Below, piece by piece: positions 51,232-59,451 of a stretch of 64,000 nt of DNA. Numbering within the stretch: position 1 is the first letter of the stretch; each line of letters opens with the position of its first letter. The translations under genes were made by a program, and so were the position numbers. The notes under the pieces were generated by a model that was not told where the DNA came from, did no database searches, and worked only from the letters and a program-made list of their open reading frames with translations. Source of the DNA: Caprella mutica (lineage: Eukaryota > Arthropoda > Malacostraca > Amphipoda > Caprellidae); NCBI GenBank assembly GCA_947561585.1, contig CANNZV010001835.1, positions 62,001 to 126,000 of the forward strand, written 5' to 3'.

Positions 51232-51869
51232 AACTCCGTCCGCTACCACAGGCGATTCAGCTGAGACTGCCGACTGAATGGACGCCTCAGCTGCTCGACG
51301 ACAAGGCCATCGAAACGTTGGGTGACGATGTTGCAGCGACGTTGGCCGACCAACCCCAAGTCCCAACTGAAGCCATTGAGGGTGCCCGAGAGTTTTTCCG
51401 ACAGCTGCGCAAGACACTCGCCAGTGAACAAATCCTGTTTGCACATTCACTATCGGCGGTCACAGACTCCGGGGAGGTCCTGTTGGCGTCGCTAGCAGCG
51501 CAGGCCTTTTCAAGAGCCGACTTCGACACCGACCTGCCGTTGCTGCCTGCCGTTCTCAAAAGCGCAATGGCCTCGCCGACCCCGACGAAACAAGGCCCGT
51601 ACTCAGCGGTAGATCTCGAGGAACCATCCGAGGTGACACTTGGTGGCTACCCGTCGTTGCGCCTCAGTCAACTGCTGACGGTACGTAAATCCAAGTCCTC
51701 AGCCCGGTTGTTCTTGCAGACCTTCTTCATTTCGGTGAGCGAGGGTGATGGCGTGTTCGCACTTTCGTTTTCCACTCCTGATGCAGATAACGCTTCGGAC
51801 TGGTCCAAGCTATTTTTGAGCATCGCTGAGACCGTCGAGTTCGACCCATCAGCCGAAGAAGCAACGTGA
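51228..51869 (+). CDS. Hypothetical protein of the secretion locus, 213 residues
   Basis: ATG 51228 overlaps the stop of the previous frame (ATGA). The soluble protein has no signal or membrane helix: MKLRPLPQAIQLRLPTEWTP, helical middle (EGAREFFRQLRKTLASEQIL) and a beta-rich end (GDGVFALSFSTPDADNASDW then SKLFLSIAETVEFDPS). The C-terminal half recalls small T7SS-associated accessory proteins that compare with LpqN/EspG-type alpha+beta folds; this is a weak impression only. It is translationally coupled on both sides, so it belongs to the export module. Confidence 0.65.
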   Translation: MKLRPLPQAIQLRLPTEWTPQLLDDKAIETLGDDVAATLADQPQVPTEAIEGAREFFRQLRKTLASEQILFAHSLSAVTDSGEVLLASLAAQAFSRADFDTDLPLLPAVLKSAMASPTPTKQGPYSAVDLEEPSEVTLGGYPSLRLSQLLTVRKSKSSARLFLQTFFISVSEGDGVFALSFSTPDADNASDWSKLFLSIAETVEFDPSAEEAT

Positions 51870-51885
51870 GTCCTTTCGGGCAGGG

Positions 51886-52344
51886 GTGCCAGCAGTGTAC
51901 GAACAAGTAGGTGACCGGCTTCGGAGCGGACTCACTAGTTCCGACGCGCCGAACAGACATTCGGAGCCGATCAAGCCCGCAACTGGGCCTCCAGTTTCCA
52001 TCGCCGCACTCGGAATAGCAGACGACCTCCTCGCCAAGGGTGGGGCTCTTGTCGCTCAGGTGGACGGTTGCAGCGCTCCAGTCGACGGCGACCGGGTACT
52101 TCTCGGTCGGGCAGTTGAGGCGCTAGGCGTCGTCTCCGACGCCCGCGCGTCCCGACGACATGCGGAGATCAGCGCTGGTTTCGTCTCGGATCTGGCTTCG
52201 AGCAACGGAACCCAGATCGTTCGTGACGGACAACGCCTTGTTGTTGGCCGCCAACCCGTTTTGTTGGCCGCCGGAGACAGAGTCGTAACGATCGATGACG
52301 TGCTCCTCGCACAGATTGTCGAACTAGTAGAGCCACAGTCGTGA
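51886..52344 (+). CDS. Small FHA-domain protein preceding EssC
   Basis: This 152-residue frame starts at GTG 51886. An earlier GTG at 51866 overlaps the previous stop and reads MSPFGQGCQQCTNK before a TAG; such a CxxC start would suit an N-terminal zinc ribbon, so a one-base shift near 51.9 kb may hide the true N-terminus. The FHA domain occupies the second half: GDRVLLGRAVEALGVVSDAR, then ASRRHAEISAGFVSDLASSN and GTQIVRDGQRL, with GR, SRRH and SNGT conserved. Its stop overlaps the essC GTG. A phosphothreonine reader next to the secretion ATPase. Confidence 0.8.
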   Translation: MPAVYEQVGDRLRSGLTSSDAPNRHSEPIKPATGPPVSIAALGIADDLLAKGGALVAQVDGCSAPVDGDRVLLGRAVEALGVVSDARASRRHAEISAGFVSDLASSNGTQIVRDGQRLVVGRQPVLLAAGDRVVTIDDVLLAQIVELVEPQS

Positions 52345-55300
52345 CCAACTTCCGGGTAACGGTTCAGCAGCCCAATGGGCACCTACAGGATCACGTCCTG
52401 ACAACAACGGAAGAAGCCACAGTTGGTGACCTTTACTCTGAACTCGACGAACAGGGATTCGATGCTGCGCGGCTTCGAATCGACGGAAAGACGCCGACAA
52501 GTACAGAAACTGTCGACATCAGCCCGATCGTCAATGGTTCAGTTTTCGCCGCAGCCGATGTCCAACCCCGCCACGCACCTGGTTGGTACCTGCTATCGAT
52601 TGCGGGGCCGGACTCCGGACTATGGAGCGCCATCGGGACCGCGCCGCTCACAGTAGGCCGTGGCCCCGAGAACGATCTTGTTGTCGACGATCGCGCGCTG
52701 TCCACCACCCACTTCGAAGTCCGATTCAACGGCGAGGGAGTCACCCTCACCGATTCAGGCAGCACGAACGGAACCCTGGTCGAGGGAGCCGAAGGCGACC
52801 AGCCGATCAGCGTTGGAGCGGGCGCCTACATCCACGCAGGGTCAACAGTATTTGGCATCGTCGAAATCTTGGAAAACGAGATCCCGTCCCTTGGCGAGAA
52901 ACGCGGACCGAGCCGACCATTCCAACGTCGCTTCCGCGATGCCCTGAAACCCCTTCCCACCTCGCTGAAACACCCGCCCGAGCCGCAGAAGCGCTCTGAT
53001 GGAAACCGCCGGCCACTTATCAGCTTTGCCATTCCCATCATCACCGCTGTTGGTATGGCGACAATCACCGGCCGCTACATCTTCCTCCTCATCATTGCTT
53101 TGGGTCCCATCTTCTTCGCCTTCGATGGCGTACGCCGTCGCAAAATCCAAGAGCGCGAAGAACTCGAAGCCGCACAGGACTACGCCACCAAGCAAGCAGC
53201 GTTCGTAGAACAGATCGAATTGGACCGCTCAGAAGAGCTCCGACGCGATCGCTGGGGCTCTTCCCCCGCAGGACTATCCGCACTACTCGTTGAGCTTGGC
53301 CACCAACGACTCTGGGAACGGAAAGAAAACGAAGATGACTTCTGTTCGGTCGCCATCGGTCTCCACGACCGACCATCGAGCATCTCGGTCGAAGGAAGAC
53401 CCGAGGGGACGACCCTTCCAATGGACGAACAATGGGGAGCTGTTCTCCGGCACTCCTTGGTCAACGAAGGTTCCCTCGCTATTCGCGGAAACATGGGACG
53501 AGTTCGCGCTCTCGGTCGAGCCCTCCTCTTAGACCTCGCATCGGCCCAATCGCCAAACGACCTCAACATCTGGTTGCTCACCGATGGTGATGCCGAAACC
53601 CATTGGAACCCGGTTCGCTGGCTCCCACACTGTTTCATGGGCGATACCCAAACTCGAGTCTTCGCTTCGCCATCGGCACGAGCTGGCGCTTTCTCAGTCC
53701 TTCGATCCGTGATCAACGAGCGCACGACTGATGTCGGCCAACCCCAAGCCGCTCTGCCAATACATGTCGTGGTGCTCGACTGTCTCCACCTCCTCGATTC
53801 CGCCGACGTGACCGATCTTCTCAACGACGGCCTAGCCGCAGGCGTTATCGGAATCACACTCGACCCCGAAGTGACACCCGAGGGATCAAACGCTCAGCTC
53901 TCGCTCGGTGACTACGCAGACGAAGCAACGTTCGTAAGCCAAAGCCAACCCCGCGCATCAAACGTTCGAAGCTTTGAGATCTCAGCTGCATCCTTTGAAC
54001 GCCCAGCTCGTGTCATGGCAGGACTCAAACCAAGCGGCTCGAGTCGGGAGATCGCAGGCGGTTCCCAAGTGATCCGCCTCGTCGATCTCATCGAAGCAGA
54101 AACCAACCCTGCATCCGCTCAGCGAACCGTCGACCGCTGGAACCGCACCGGCGGCACAACAAGAGTCCGAGTTGGCGGGCTAGGCGAGCTGATTACCGAC
54201 CTCGACATCATGACCGACGGGCCGCACGGCCTGGTCGGTGGCACAACAAGATCAGGCAAGACAGAGTTCCTCAAGTCCCTCATCACCTCGCTGGCAGTCG
54301 CCAACCACCCCGACGACCTCTCTATCGTGATCATTGACTTCAAAGGTGGCGTCGACCACCAGCTGTCGGCGCGACTCCCACACGTGATAGACCTCTCAAC
54401 GAATCACGATGTGGACTCATTCGTTCGCACCGTCATCCTGATCGAATCCGAACTACAGCGCCGCCAGAAATTGATGGAGTCCGTCGGCGAATCGGGCGTG
54501 CCGAACTTCGACGCTTACCAGGCAACTCGCCAGAAGGATCCATCACTCGCAGCGCTCCCGCGCTTGATGATTATCATCGACGAATTCAGCGAACTCCTAA
54601 GTTCTGAAGAAGGCAAGGCAAACCTGTCAGCGCTTGAAAGCGTGACACGAGTCGGTGGTGGCCTTGGAGTTCACCTTCTTCTCGTGACTCAAAGCTTCGA
54701 AAACCAGCTGCCCACCCAAATCGCAGCGAACGCAGGTCTGAGGATTTGTTTCCGCGTGCAAGAGCCGGCGCACAGTAAGGCTGTGCTCGCCTCATCGGAG
54801 GCGGCGACCATCCCGAAAGAGCGAATCGGACGGGCTTTCCTCCGCTCCCATGGAGGCAGAGCTGTTGAATTCCAAGCCGCCCGGATCGCAGGGCCACGAC
54901 CGGGGAAGGAGGCAGTAGCGAGCGCCGTGCAATTGCGGGCGCTCCCGTTCTCCTCACTGGCCGATTCACCCCCGGAAGTCAAAATTCTCGATGTGCAGGC
55001 AGAAGACACAGACATGTTCGCCGTCATTGAAGTGACTCGAGCTGCCGCTCGGCTATCGGGATGGCGTCAATCCGCTGTGCCCTGGCCAAAGGAACTACCT
55101 GACGACCTCGGAGTTGCCCAGATCTCTAGGGACGCACCCGCTTCCTTGGCGTGGCCAATCGGACTTGCCGACGAACCCGATCTCCAACGCCAAAGCATCT
55201 GCGGACTGGAGGTCTTTGGCCCACACACACTGTTTCTCGGAGGCCCCGGTGCCCTACTCGCCGACGTCGCCCGGTCCGTGGTCTTACAAGGCGCTCTCAA

Positions 55301-56603
55301 AAGAGGACCAGACGACCTCCAGTTTTATGTCATAGATCAACTCGGCCAAGGTCTCACGGCACTCAGCAGCCTGCCTCATGTCGGAGGAGTCGCTGAGCGG
55401 AACGAACCACTAGCGCTCCGGATACTTCGGCATGTCTCCGCCGAAGTCGGCCGCCGCAAATCACGGCTGGCCGATCTCGGCCTCTCCGACGTAGATGAGC
55501 TCTCGGACAAGAACAAGACTGACGAAGAGTTCACCGACTTGGCCCTGCTACTCCATGGTGCTGATCGTCTGCTCATGCATGGCGAAGGCGACCAGAGTCC
55601 CCTGCTTCCGCCGCTTCTCGGCTTGCAGTCTGAGGCCATCGGGACCGGAGTCCGAATCCTCATGACCGGCTCTCCAAGCATTGCTTACCATCGGCTTGGC
55701 TCTGCGATCGGACGTCGATTCGTATTCGAATGCGCAGATCCTCAGGAGTACACCGGCGTCGGTGTGCCGCGTTCCCTTCAGAGCAGCTTCGGCGCCCCCC
55801 TGCGCGCAGTCGATGTCAATGAAAGACGTTCGGTGCAATTCGGCGCGATTCCAACCCAAGACAGCGCACCAGCGAGCGAGGTAGTGAGAGCCGTAGGTCA
55901 GCGACTGTCAGAGCAGTTCTCGGGCTTACCCGACAGGCTCCCAAAGGAGCTCGTCGAACTGGCCTGGCCACTACCCATCTCGCAAGTGGCGGCGCAAACG
56001 CCTCCGACGGGTGTCCTACAACCCGTGCCCTTGGCTGTTGATACCGAACGAGGAGAACTCGTCTGGCTCGACGCAGAAGAGGATGGGCCGACCATTGTTA
56101 TTGCCGGACCATCGGCAAGCGGCCGCAGCTCAGCACTTCTCTCAATCGGTCATCTGATGAAGAGAAACGGTTGGCTGCCACTAGCCATGCCTCTGTCTCG
56201 TCGCTCGCCGCTCGCCAACAACTGGAGCGACGGGACAACCGTCAACGCCGACGATCTTGAGAGCTACAAGAACCGAATTGATCCGGTCGTGCTACTAATC
56301 GATGACGCTCACAAATGGATCGGTGAAGCGGCAAGTCTCAGCGACTTCTTGAACGGGGAAGGGCCAAGGTGCGTGATCCTCGCTGGCCCTGCGGAGTTTT
56401 TCGCCGGCCGCAACGAACTCGTCCGAGCTCTTCCCGCCCGAGCCGCTGTGGTCTTGTCGCCAAGAAACAGCATGGACGCGTCCCAGTTCGGTGTCCGCAG
56501 ACTCTCAGATGCAGTAATGAGAGACCAACGGGCAGGTAGGGGAGTGCTTGTGGTAGCGGGTGAGCTGCGACAAGTGCAGGTGCCCTACCTGAGACCAGTC
56601 TAA
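52341..56603 (+). CDS. essC: EssC/EccC-type FtsK/SpoIIIE secretion ATPase with N-terminal FHA domain
   Basis: The 1420-residue protein (GTG 52341) has a ubiquitin-like/FHA N-terminus. FHA lies at about residues 100-170 (IGTAPLTVGRGPENDLVVDD, ALSTTHFEVRF, SGSTNGTLVEG). Two membrane helices lie near 230-260 (LISFAIPIITAVGMATITG; YIFLLIIALGPIFFAFDGVR), then tandem FtsK ATPase domains. ATPase 1 has intact Walker A VGGTTRSGKTEFLKSL (near 630) and Walker B LMIIIDEFSELLSS (near 740). Domain 2 (FLGGPGALLADVA, near 965) and domain 3 (IAGPSASGRSSALLS, near 1254) have degenerate P-loops. N-terminal FHA is the EssC (T7SSb) plan rather than mycobacterial EccC. It is the export motor for the WXG100 proteins upstream. 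Confidence 0.93.
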   Translation: MTNFRVTVQQPNGHLQDHVLTTTEEATVGDLYSELDEQGFDAARLRIDGKTPTSTETVDISPIVNGSVFAAADVQPRHAPGWYLLSIAGPDSGLWSAIGTAPLTVGRGPENDLVVDDRALSTTHFEVRFNGEGVTLTDSGSTNGTLVEGAEGDQPISVGAGAYIHAGSTVFGIVEILENEIPSLGEKRGPSRPFQRRFRDALKPLPTSLKHPPEPQKRSDGNRRPLISFAIPIITAVGMATITGRYIFLLIIALGPIFFAFDGVRRRKIQEREELEAAQDYATKQAAFVEQIELDRSEELRRDRWGSSPAGLSALLVELGHQRLWERKENEDDFCSVAIGLHDRPSSISVEGRPEGTTLPMDEQWGAVLRHSLVNEGSLAIRGNMGRVRALGRALLLDLASAQSPNDLNIWLLTDGDAETHWNPVRWLPHCFMGDTQTRVFASPSARAGAFSVLRSVINERTTDVGQPQAALPIHVVVLDCLHLLDSADVTDLLNDGLAAGVIGITLDPEVTPEGSNAQLSLGDYADEATFVSQSQPRASNVRSFEISAASFERPARVMAGLKPSGSSREIAGGSQVIRLVDLIEAETNPASAQRTVDRWNRTGGTTRVRVGGLGELITDLDIMTDGPHGLVGGTTRSGKTEFLKSLITSLAVANHPDDLSIVIIDFKGGVDHQLSARLPHVIDLSTNHDVDSFVRTVILIESELQRRQKLMESVGESGVPNFDAYQATRQKDPSLAALPRLMIIIDEFSELLSSEEGKANLSALESVTRVGGGLGVHLLLVTQSFENQLPTQIAANAGLRICFRVQEPAHSKAVLASSEAATIPKERIGRAFLRSHGGRAVEFQAARIAGPRPGKEAVASAVQLRALPFSSLADSPPEVKILDVQAEDTDMFAVIEVTRAAARLSGWRQSAVPWPKELPDDLGVAQISRDAPASLAWPIGLADEPDLQRQSICGLEVFGPHTLFLGGPGALLADVARSVVLQGALKRGPDDLQFYVIDQLGQGLTALSSLPHVGGVAERNEPLALRILRHVSAEVGRRKSRLADLGLSDVDELSDKNKTDEEFTDLALLLHGADRLLMHGEGDQSPLLPPLLGLQSEAIGTGVRILMTGSPSIAYHRLGSAIGRRFVFECADPQEYTGVGVPRSLQSSFGAPLRAVDVNERRSVQFGAIPTQDSAPASEVVRAVGQRLSEQFSGLPDRLPKELVELAWPLPISQVAAQTPPTGVLQPVPLAVDTERGELVWLDAEEDGPTIVIAGPSASGRSSALLSIGHLMKRNGWLPLAMPLSRRSPLANNWSDGTTVNADDLESYKNRIDPVVLLIDDAHKWIGEAASLSDFLNGEGPRCVILAGPAEFFAGRNELVRALPARAAVVLSPRNSMDASQFGVRRLSDAVMRDQRAGRGVLVVAGELRQVQVPYLRPV

Positions 56604-56709
56604 AAGTAGCGGAGCTTCTGCACAGCAGGGTCCTTGCAGTACGTTCGACAGCCTAGATCTGACGGCGCCTCGGAAGCGTCTCTGCTCAGGTTGGACAAAG
56701 TTTGGGAGT

Positions 56710-56919
56710 GTGACTTCAGTGGTGAGTGTCGATGGTTTGTCGGACTTTGACCCAATCGGTCGAGGAGGACAGTCGACTGTCTACCGGGCGTGGCAATCAG
56801 GAATTGAGCGTTGGGTAGCGGTCAAAGTTCTGAATGTTGACGACGAAGCAACCGCCCGTAGATTCGTGTCTGAGCAGCGAGCCCTCGGCCGCTTGTCAGA
56901 CCACGACGGTGTCGTCACC
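56710..56919 (+). pseudogene. Ser/Thr kinase N-terminal fragment, cut by the 220-bp element
   Basis: The frame opens MTSVVSVDGLSDFDPIGRGG, then QSTVYRAWQSGIERWVAVKV and RFVSEQRALGRLSDHDGVVT: Gly loop IGRGGQSTVYRA, VAVK lysine and the following helix of a PknB-like kinase. It ends exactly where the left terminal repeat of the 220-bp element begins (56920); the catalytic loop and activation segment are gone and not found on the far side. A second kinase gene near essC was thus lost by insertion plus rearrangement. Confidence 0.85.
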
Positions 56920-57139
56920 GGGTCCCAGCATTAGCGGACTGGAAAACAACGATAGGGATTTGAGAGCAGCTGAGCGATCCTGAATTCCCTGTTCAGCGGC
57001 CTGTGCTCTGAGACTCGCAGGGCTGCAGACAGTGTCGCTGACGATCTACTTCTATCACGGGCCCGGCTCTCTGAAACCCCTGGATTCGGCCGGTTTGATT
57101 TCACTAACGTTGATTCTTGGTCCGCTAATGCTGGGACCC
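56920..57139. mobile_element. 220-bp MITE-like element, copy 1
   Basis: The ends are a perfect 20-bp inverted repeat: GGGTCCCAGCATTAGCGGAC at the left and its exact reverse complement at the right, with weaker pairing continuing inward (CAACG/AGTG region). The 220 bp appears identical to copy 2 at 60640-60859, base for base as read. No transposase is encoded; a 70-codon open frame crosses it without family resemblance. It is a typical non-autonomous element mobilised in trans. Flanks differ and belong to two different genes, so a rearrangement has used this copy. Confidence 0.85.
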
Positions 57140-57321
57140 GAACGAGCAACCACGAGGAGATTCACACGAGCACGGGCAGCGTCGGCCACGATCATCGCGG
57201 CGACTGATTCGTGGAGGTTGGTGGTCCGGGTCGGGGCGCCGGAGTTGTGGGTGTACTCGCCGAGGAACGGCACCCAGGTGTTGACCTCGAGCGGTACGTC
57301 AGCGACTTCGACCTCTGGCAA
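57140..57321 (-). pseudogene. N-terminal fragment of an unknown protein, truncated by MITE copy 1
   Basis: The minus frame from ATG 57321 reads MPEVEVADVPLEVNTWVPFL, then GEYTHNSGAPTRTTNLHESV and AAMIVADAARARVNLLVVAR before entering the element. Composition and even codon use look coding. The rest of the gene is missing. No family recognised. The helical AAMIVADAARARVNLLVVAR stretch is amphipathic. Confidence 0.4.
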
Positions 57322-57504
57322 CGGTGTCTGTCAGCCTCCCGATGACTACGAGGACTCGATGCTGCACACCAACAACGGCAGCGACTCCAATTGATTCTTG
57401 AGTAGTCGAACTTCTCGGGCACGATCCTGGATCTGCACCTAAGGTCCTGGGTGATGGATCGCTGCTGCATGGTGCACCAGGTCGATGGTCTTGGAGGTCA
57501 CACA
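57322..57504. other. Intergenic region before the secreted-protein cluster
   Basis: No gene is seen. TTGGAGGTCACACA just before 57505 is the RBS of the next gene. No clear promoter elements were identified. Confidence 0.35.
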
Positions 57505-58107
57505 ATGAAAGCAAGGATGGGACTGCTGTTTGCGCTCGGTGCGCTGCTCGGGCTCTGGACGACCGCTAGCGATGCGTCGGACTCGAGACTCCCGCCACGT
57601 GCCGATTTCGAGGCGGTGGTTGATGTCAGTGACGGCTCGAAGATCGCTATGTGTGAACCCGGAAGCCAACTCGTGGACTATGACGCTGGCTACTTCGATG
57701 ACGAGGGGCCGAGCTCGAAGTCTTCGGCTGACGCTGCTGAACGGTTCATCTTCGAAATCGCCAACGCGTCAACGGCTAACAACCCCGAACTCAAAGAGCT
57801 TCCTGCAGCCGACCGGCAAGCCTATATTGATTGGTTCGCGTCGGACTTCCGACCTGCTCGAAGCCTGAGTGTTGGACGTGCCGTTCGAAGCAGTGACGGA
57901 GTAATTAGGTTCCGGCGGGCAATCGACGATGGCGCAGACATCTTCGATGTGCACATCGAAGTACGTCTTCATGCCAACGGAGCGTTCTACGTGGCCCAAG
58001 GCATTATCTGCGCCGACGCTATTCACGAGCGTTCGGCTGATGAGAACGCTCCACGGTTCATCAGGGACGACGAGCCATCCAAATCAGACGGAGAGAGTGG
58101 AGACTGA
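57505..58107 (+). CDS. Secreted protein, 200 residues
   Basis: ATG 57505 has GGAGG at 7 bases. The signal peptide is MKARMGLLFALGALLGLWTT with an ASDAS cleavage region. The mature part is acidic, with a central motif NASTANNPELKELPAADRQA and two cysteines (IAMCEPG, GIICADA). Next, 1 base after its stop, comes a zincin protease gene, so the two are one transcript; a protease inhibitor or pro-region role is conceivable but not shown by any motif. Confidence 0.75.
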   Translation: MKARMGLLFALGALLGLWTTASDASDSRLPPRADFEAVVDVSDGSKIAMCEPGSQLVDYDAGYFDDEGPSSKSSADAAERFIFEIANASTANNPELKELPAADRQAYIDWFASDFRPARSLSVGRAVRSSDGVIRFRRAIDDGADIFDVHIEVRLHANGAFYVAQGIICADAIHERSADENAPRFIRDDEPSKSDGESGD

Positions 58108-58108
58108 A

Positions 58109-58801
58109 ATGACTACACAGAAAAACTTCGGATCTGCACTCGTTCGGAGTGCACTTCTTCTGGCTCTCGCTCTGACTGCCGGATTCGTCACGAGTTCGAT
58201 CGCCTTCGGTACCAACGAGGCTGAGGCTCACACATACGCGAGCTACTACGACCGGCCGTGGGCGTCCACGCCCTCGATCAGATTGGGCAACCTTGACTGG
58301 GACCTCGACGGCACAACTACTCGTCGGAACAACACGTTGTCTGCGACGACCTCGGCTCGAGATGCTTGGAACAACGTCCCAGGCGGATCGATGGATTTCG
58401 GTTCCGTCTACTGGAACTACTCGATTGTTTGGACAGGTTCGGCGTGCACGACAGCGAACTGGGGCAACGTGACGATCGTCAGCAGCAATATCTCCCCGCT
58501 GGGCCTCAACAGTCGATGCGGCACTTCATCACAAATCACCCGGTCCGCGATCCGGGTTGACTACCGGGCGTGGAACAACAGTGGCAATCCGACGTCATCG
58601 CAATATGACTATCAGAGTCTCATCACTCACGAGCTTGGACATGCGACTGGATTCGGCGACGGCCCTGCGAGCCACTTCAGCGGTAGCAGTACATGCCCAA
58701 GCACGGCGACGCTTCGTGCCACGATGTGCCCGAGTCTTGGTACCGGTGCCACCTGGCCGAGAACCTTGGCTACCCACGACAAACACACGTTTGACGGCTG
58801 A
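58109..58801 (+). CDS. Secreted zinc metalloprotease (matrixin-like zincin)
   Basis: ATG 58109 has GGAG at 7 bases; 230 residues. The signal peptide reads VRSALLLALALTAGFVTSSI with cleavage after a short Ala-rich site. The catalytic motif is SLITHELGHATGFGDGPASH: HExxH, then Gly-Phe-Gly-Asp with a later His that can supply the third ligand. The Met-turn candidate is RATMCPSLGTG. This layout fits small matrixin-like metzincins of bacteria. It follows the other secreted gene directly and precedes a lipoprotein gene by 39 bases. The substrate is unknown. Confidence 0.85.
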   Translation: MTTQKNFGSALVRSALLLALALTAGFVTSSIAFGTNEAEAHTYASYYDRPWASTPSIRLGNLDWDLDGTTTRRNNTLSATTSARDAWNNVPGGSMDFGSVYWNYSIVWTGSACTTANWGNVTIVSSNISPLGLNSRCGTSSQITRSAIRVDYRAWNNSGNPTSSQYDYQSLITHELGHATGFGDGPASHFSGSSTCPSTATLRATMCPSLGTGATWPRTLATHDKHTFDG

Positions 58802-58840
58802 GTAGCCGCCGCTCGACGTTTAGTAGCAAAGGCTGATTCC

Positions 58841-59245
58841 ATGAAGGCACGAAACATCGTCGCTTCTGCAACTGTTAGTGCCTTGTTGAGTGCGTGTGGA
58901 TCTACGGCACTTGAGGTCGAAGAGCAAGCTGACGTGCTCTCGCCAGACTCGTTGAAAGGGGAGCTTTCTTGCCTCCCAGACGGTGAGTTTGGCGAAGCCG
59001 AGCTTGATCTTCTTGAGGCGCAGCCGAGAGCGTCGATCGACGAAGCACTGGGCAGCTTTGAGAGTCTCCACGAGTTGTTCGTGTTCGAACCTGGCCTGAG
59101 CAGCGGGCAGACCACAGTGGTGAATGACGGAGACCAGGCCTTCGCTCTCTACCGTCGAGGCGACGGCAGAGGCGCTCTGTTCGTCACGCTCGAAGTCGAT
59201 GGTGAAGGGCTCTGGCGAGCGACCGATCTTGTCGACTGTCCGTAG
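58841..59245 (+). CDS. Small lipoprotein, 134 residues
   Basis: The signal MKARNIVASATVSALLSACG has LSAC lipobox; the mature protein is acidic (FGEAELDLLEAQPRASIDEA) with a beta end (ALFVTLEVDGEGLWRATDLV) and a Cys pair (LSCLPD and VDCP). It follows the zincin gene on the same strand. No family recognised; it may guard the envelope against, or tether, the protease, which is only a suggestion from position. Confidence 0.7.
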   Translation: MKARNIVASATVSALLSACGSTALEVEEQADVLSPDSLKGELSCLPDGEFGEAELDLLEAQPRASIDEALGSFESLHELFVFEPGLSSGQTTVVNDGDQAFALYRRGDGRGALFVTLEVDGEGLWRATDLVDCP

Positions 59246-59451
59246 CCAAACCAAGGCAAAGTCGATTCGGCTAAGAGCTACTCGGCGGCGCGTTGCGGAG
59301 GTCTGCAGAGACCGCCGTCCACCTGTCGATCTGCGGCTTCGTCGCATTGGTCAGATGAGTGGTGGATCATCACGATTATGACTGATTCAAGGATCCAGAG
59401 CCGCCCCTAAGTGCACCCAAGCGTGGTTACATCACTTGACGAAACAGAGCG

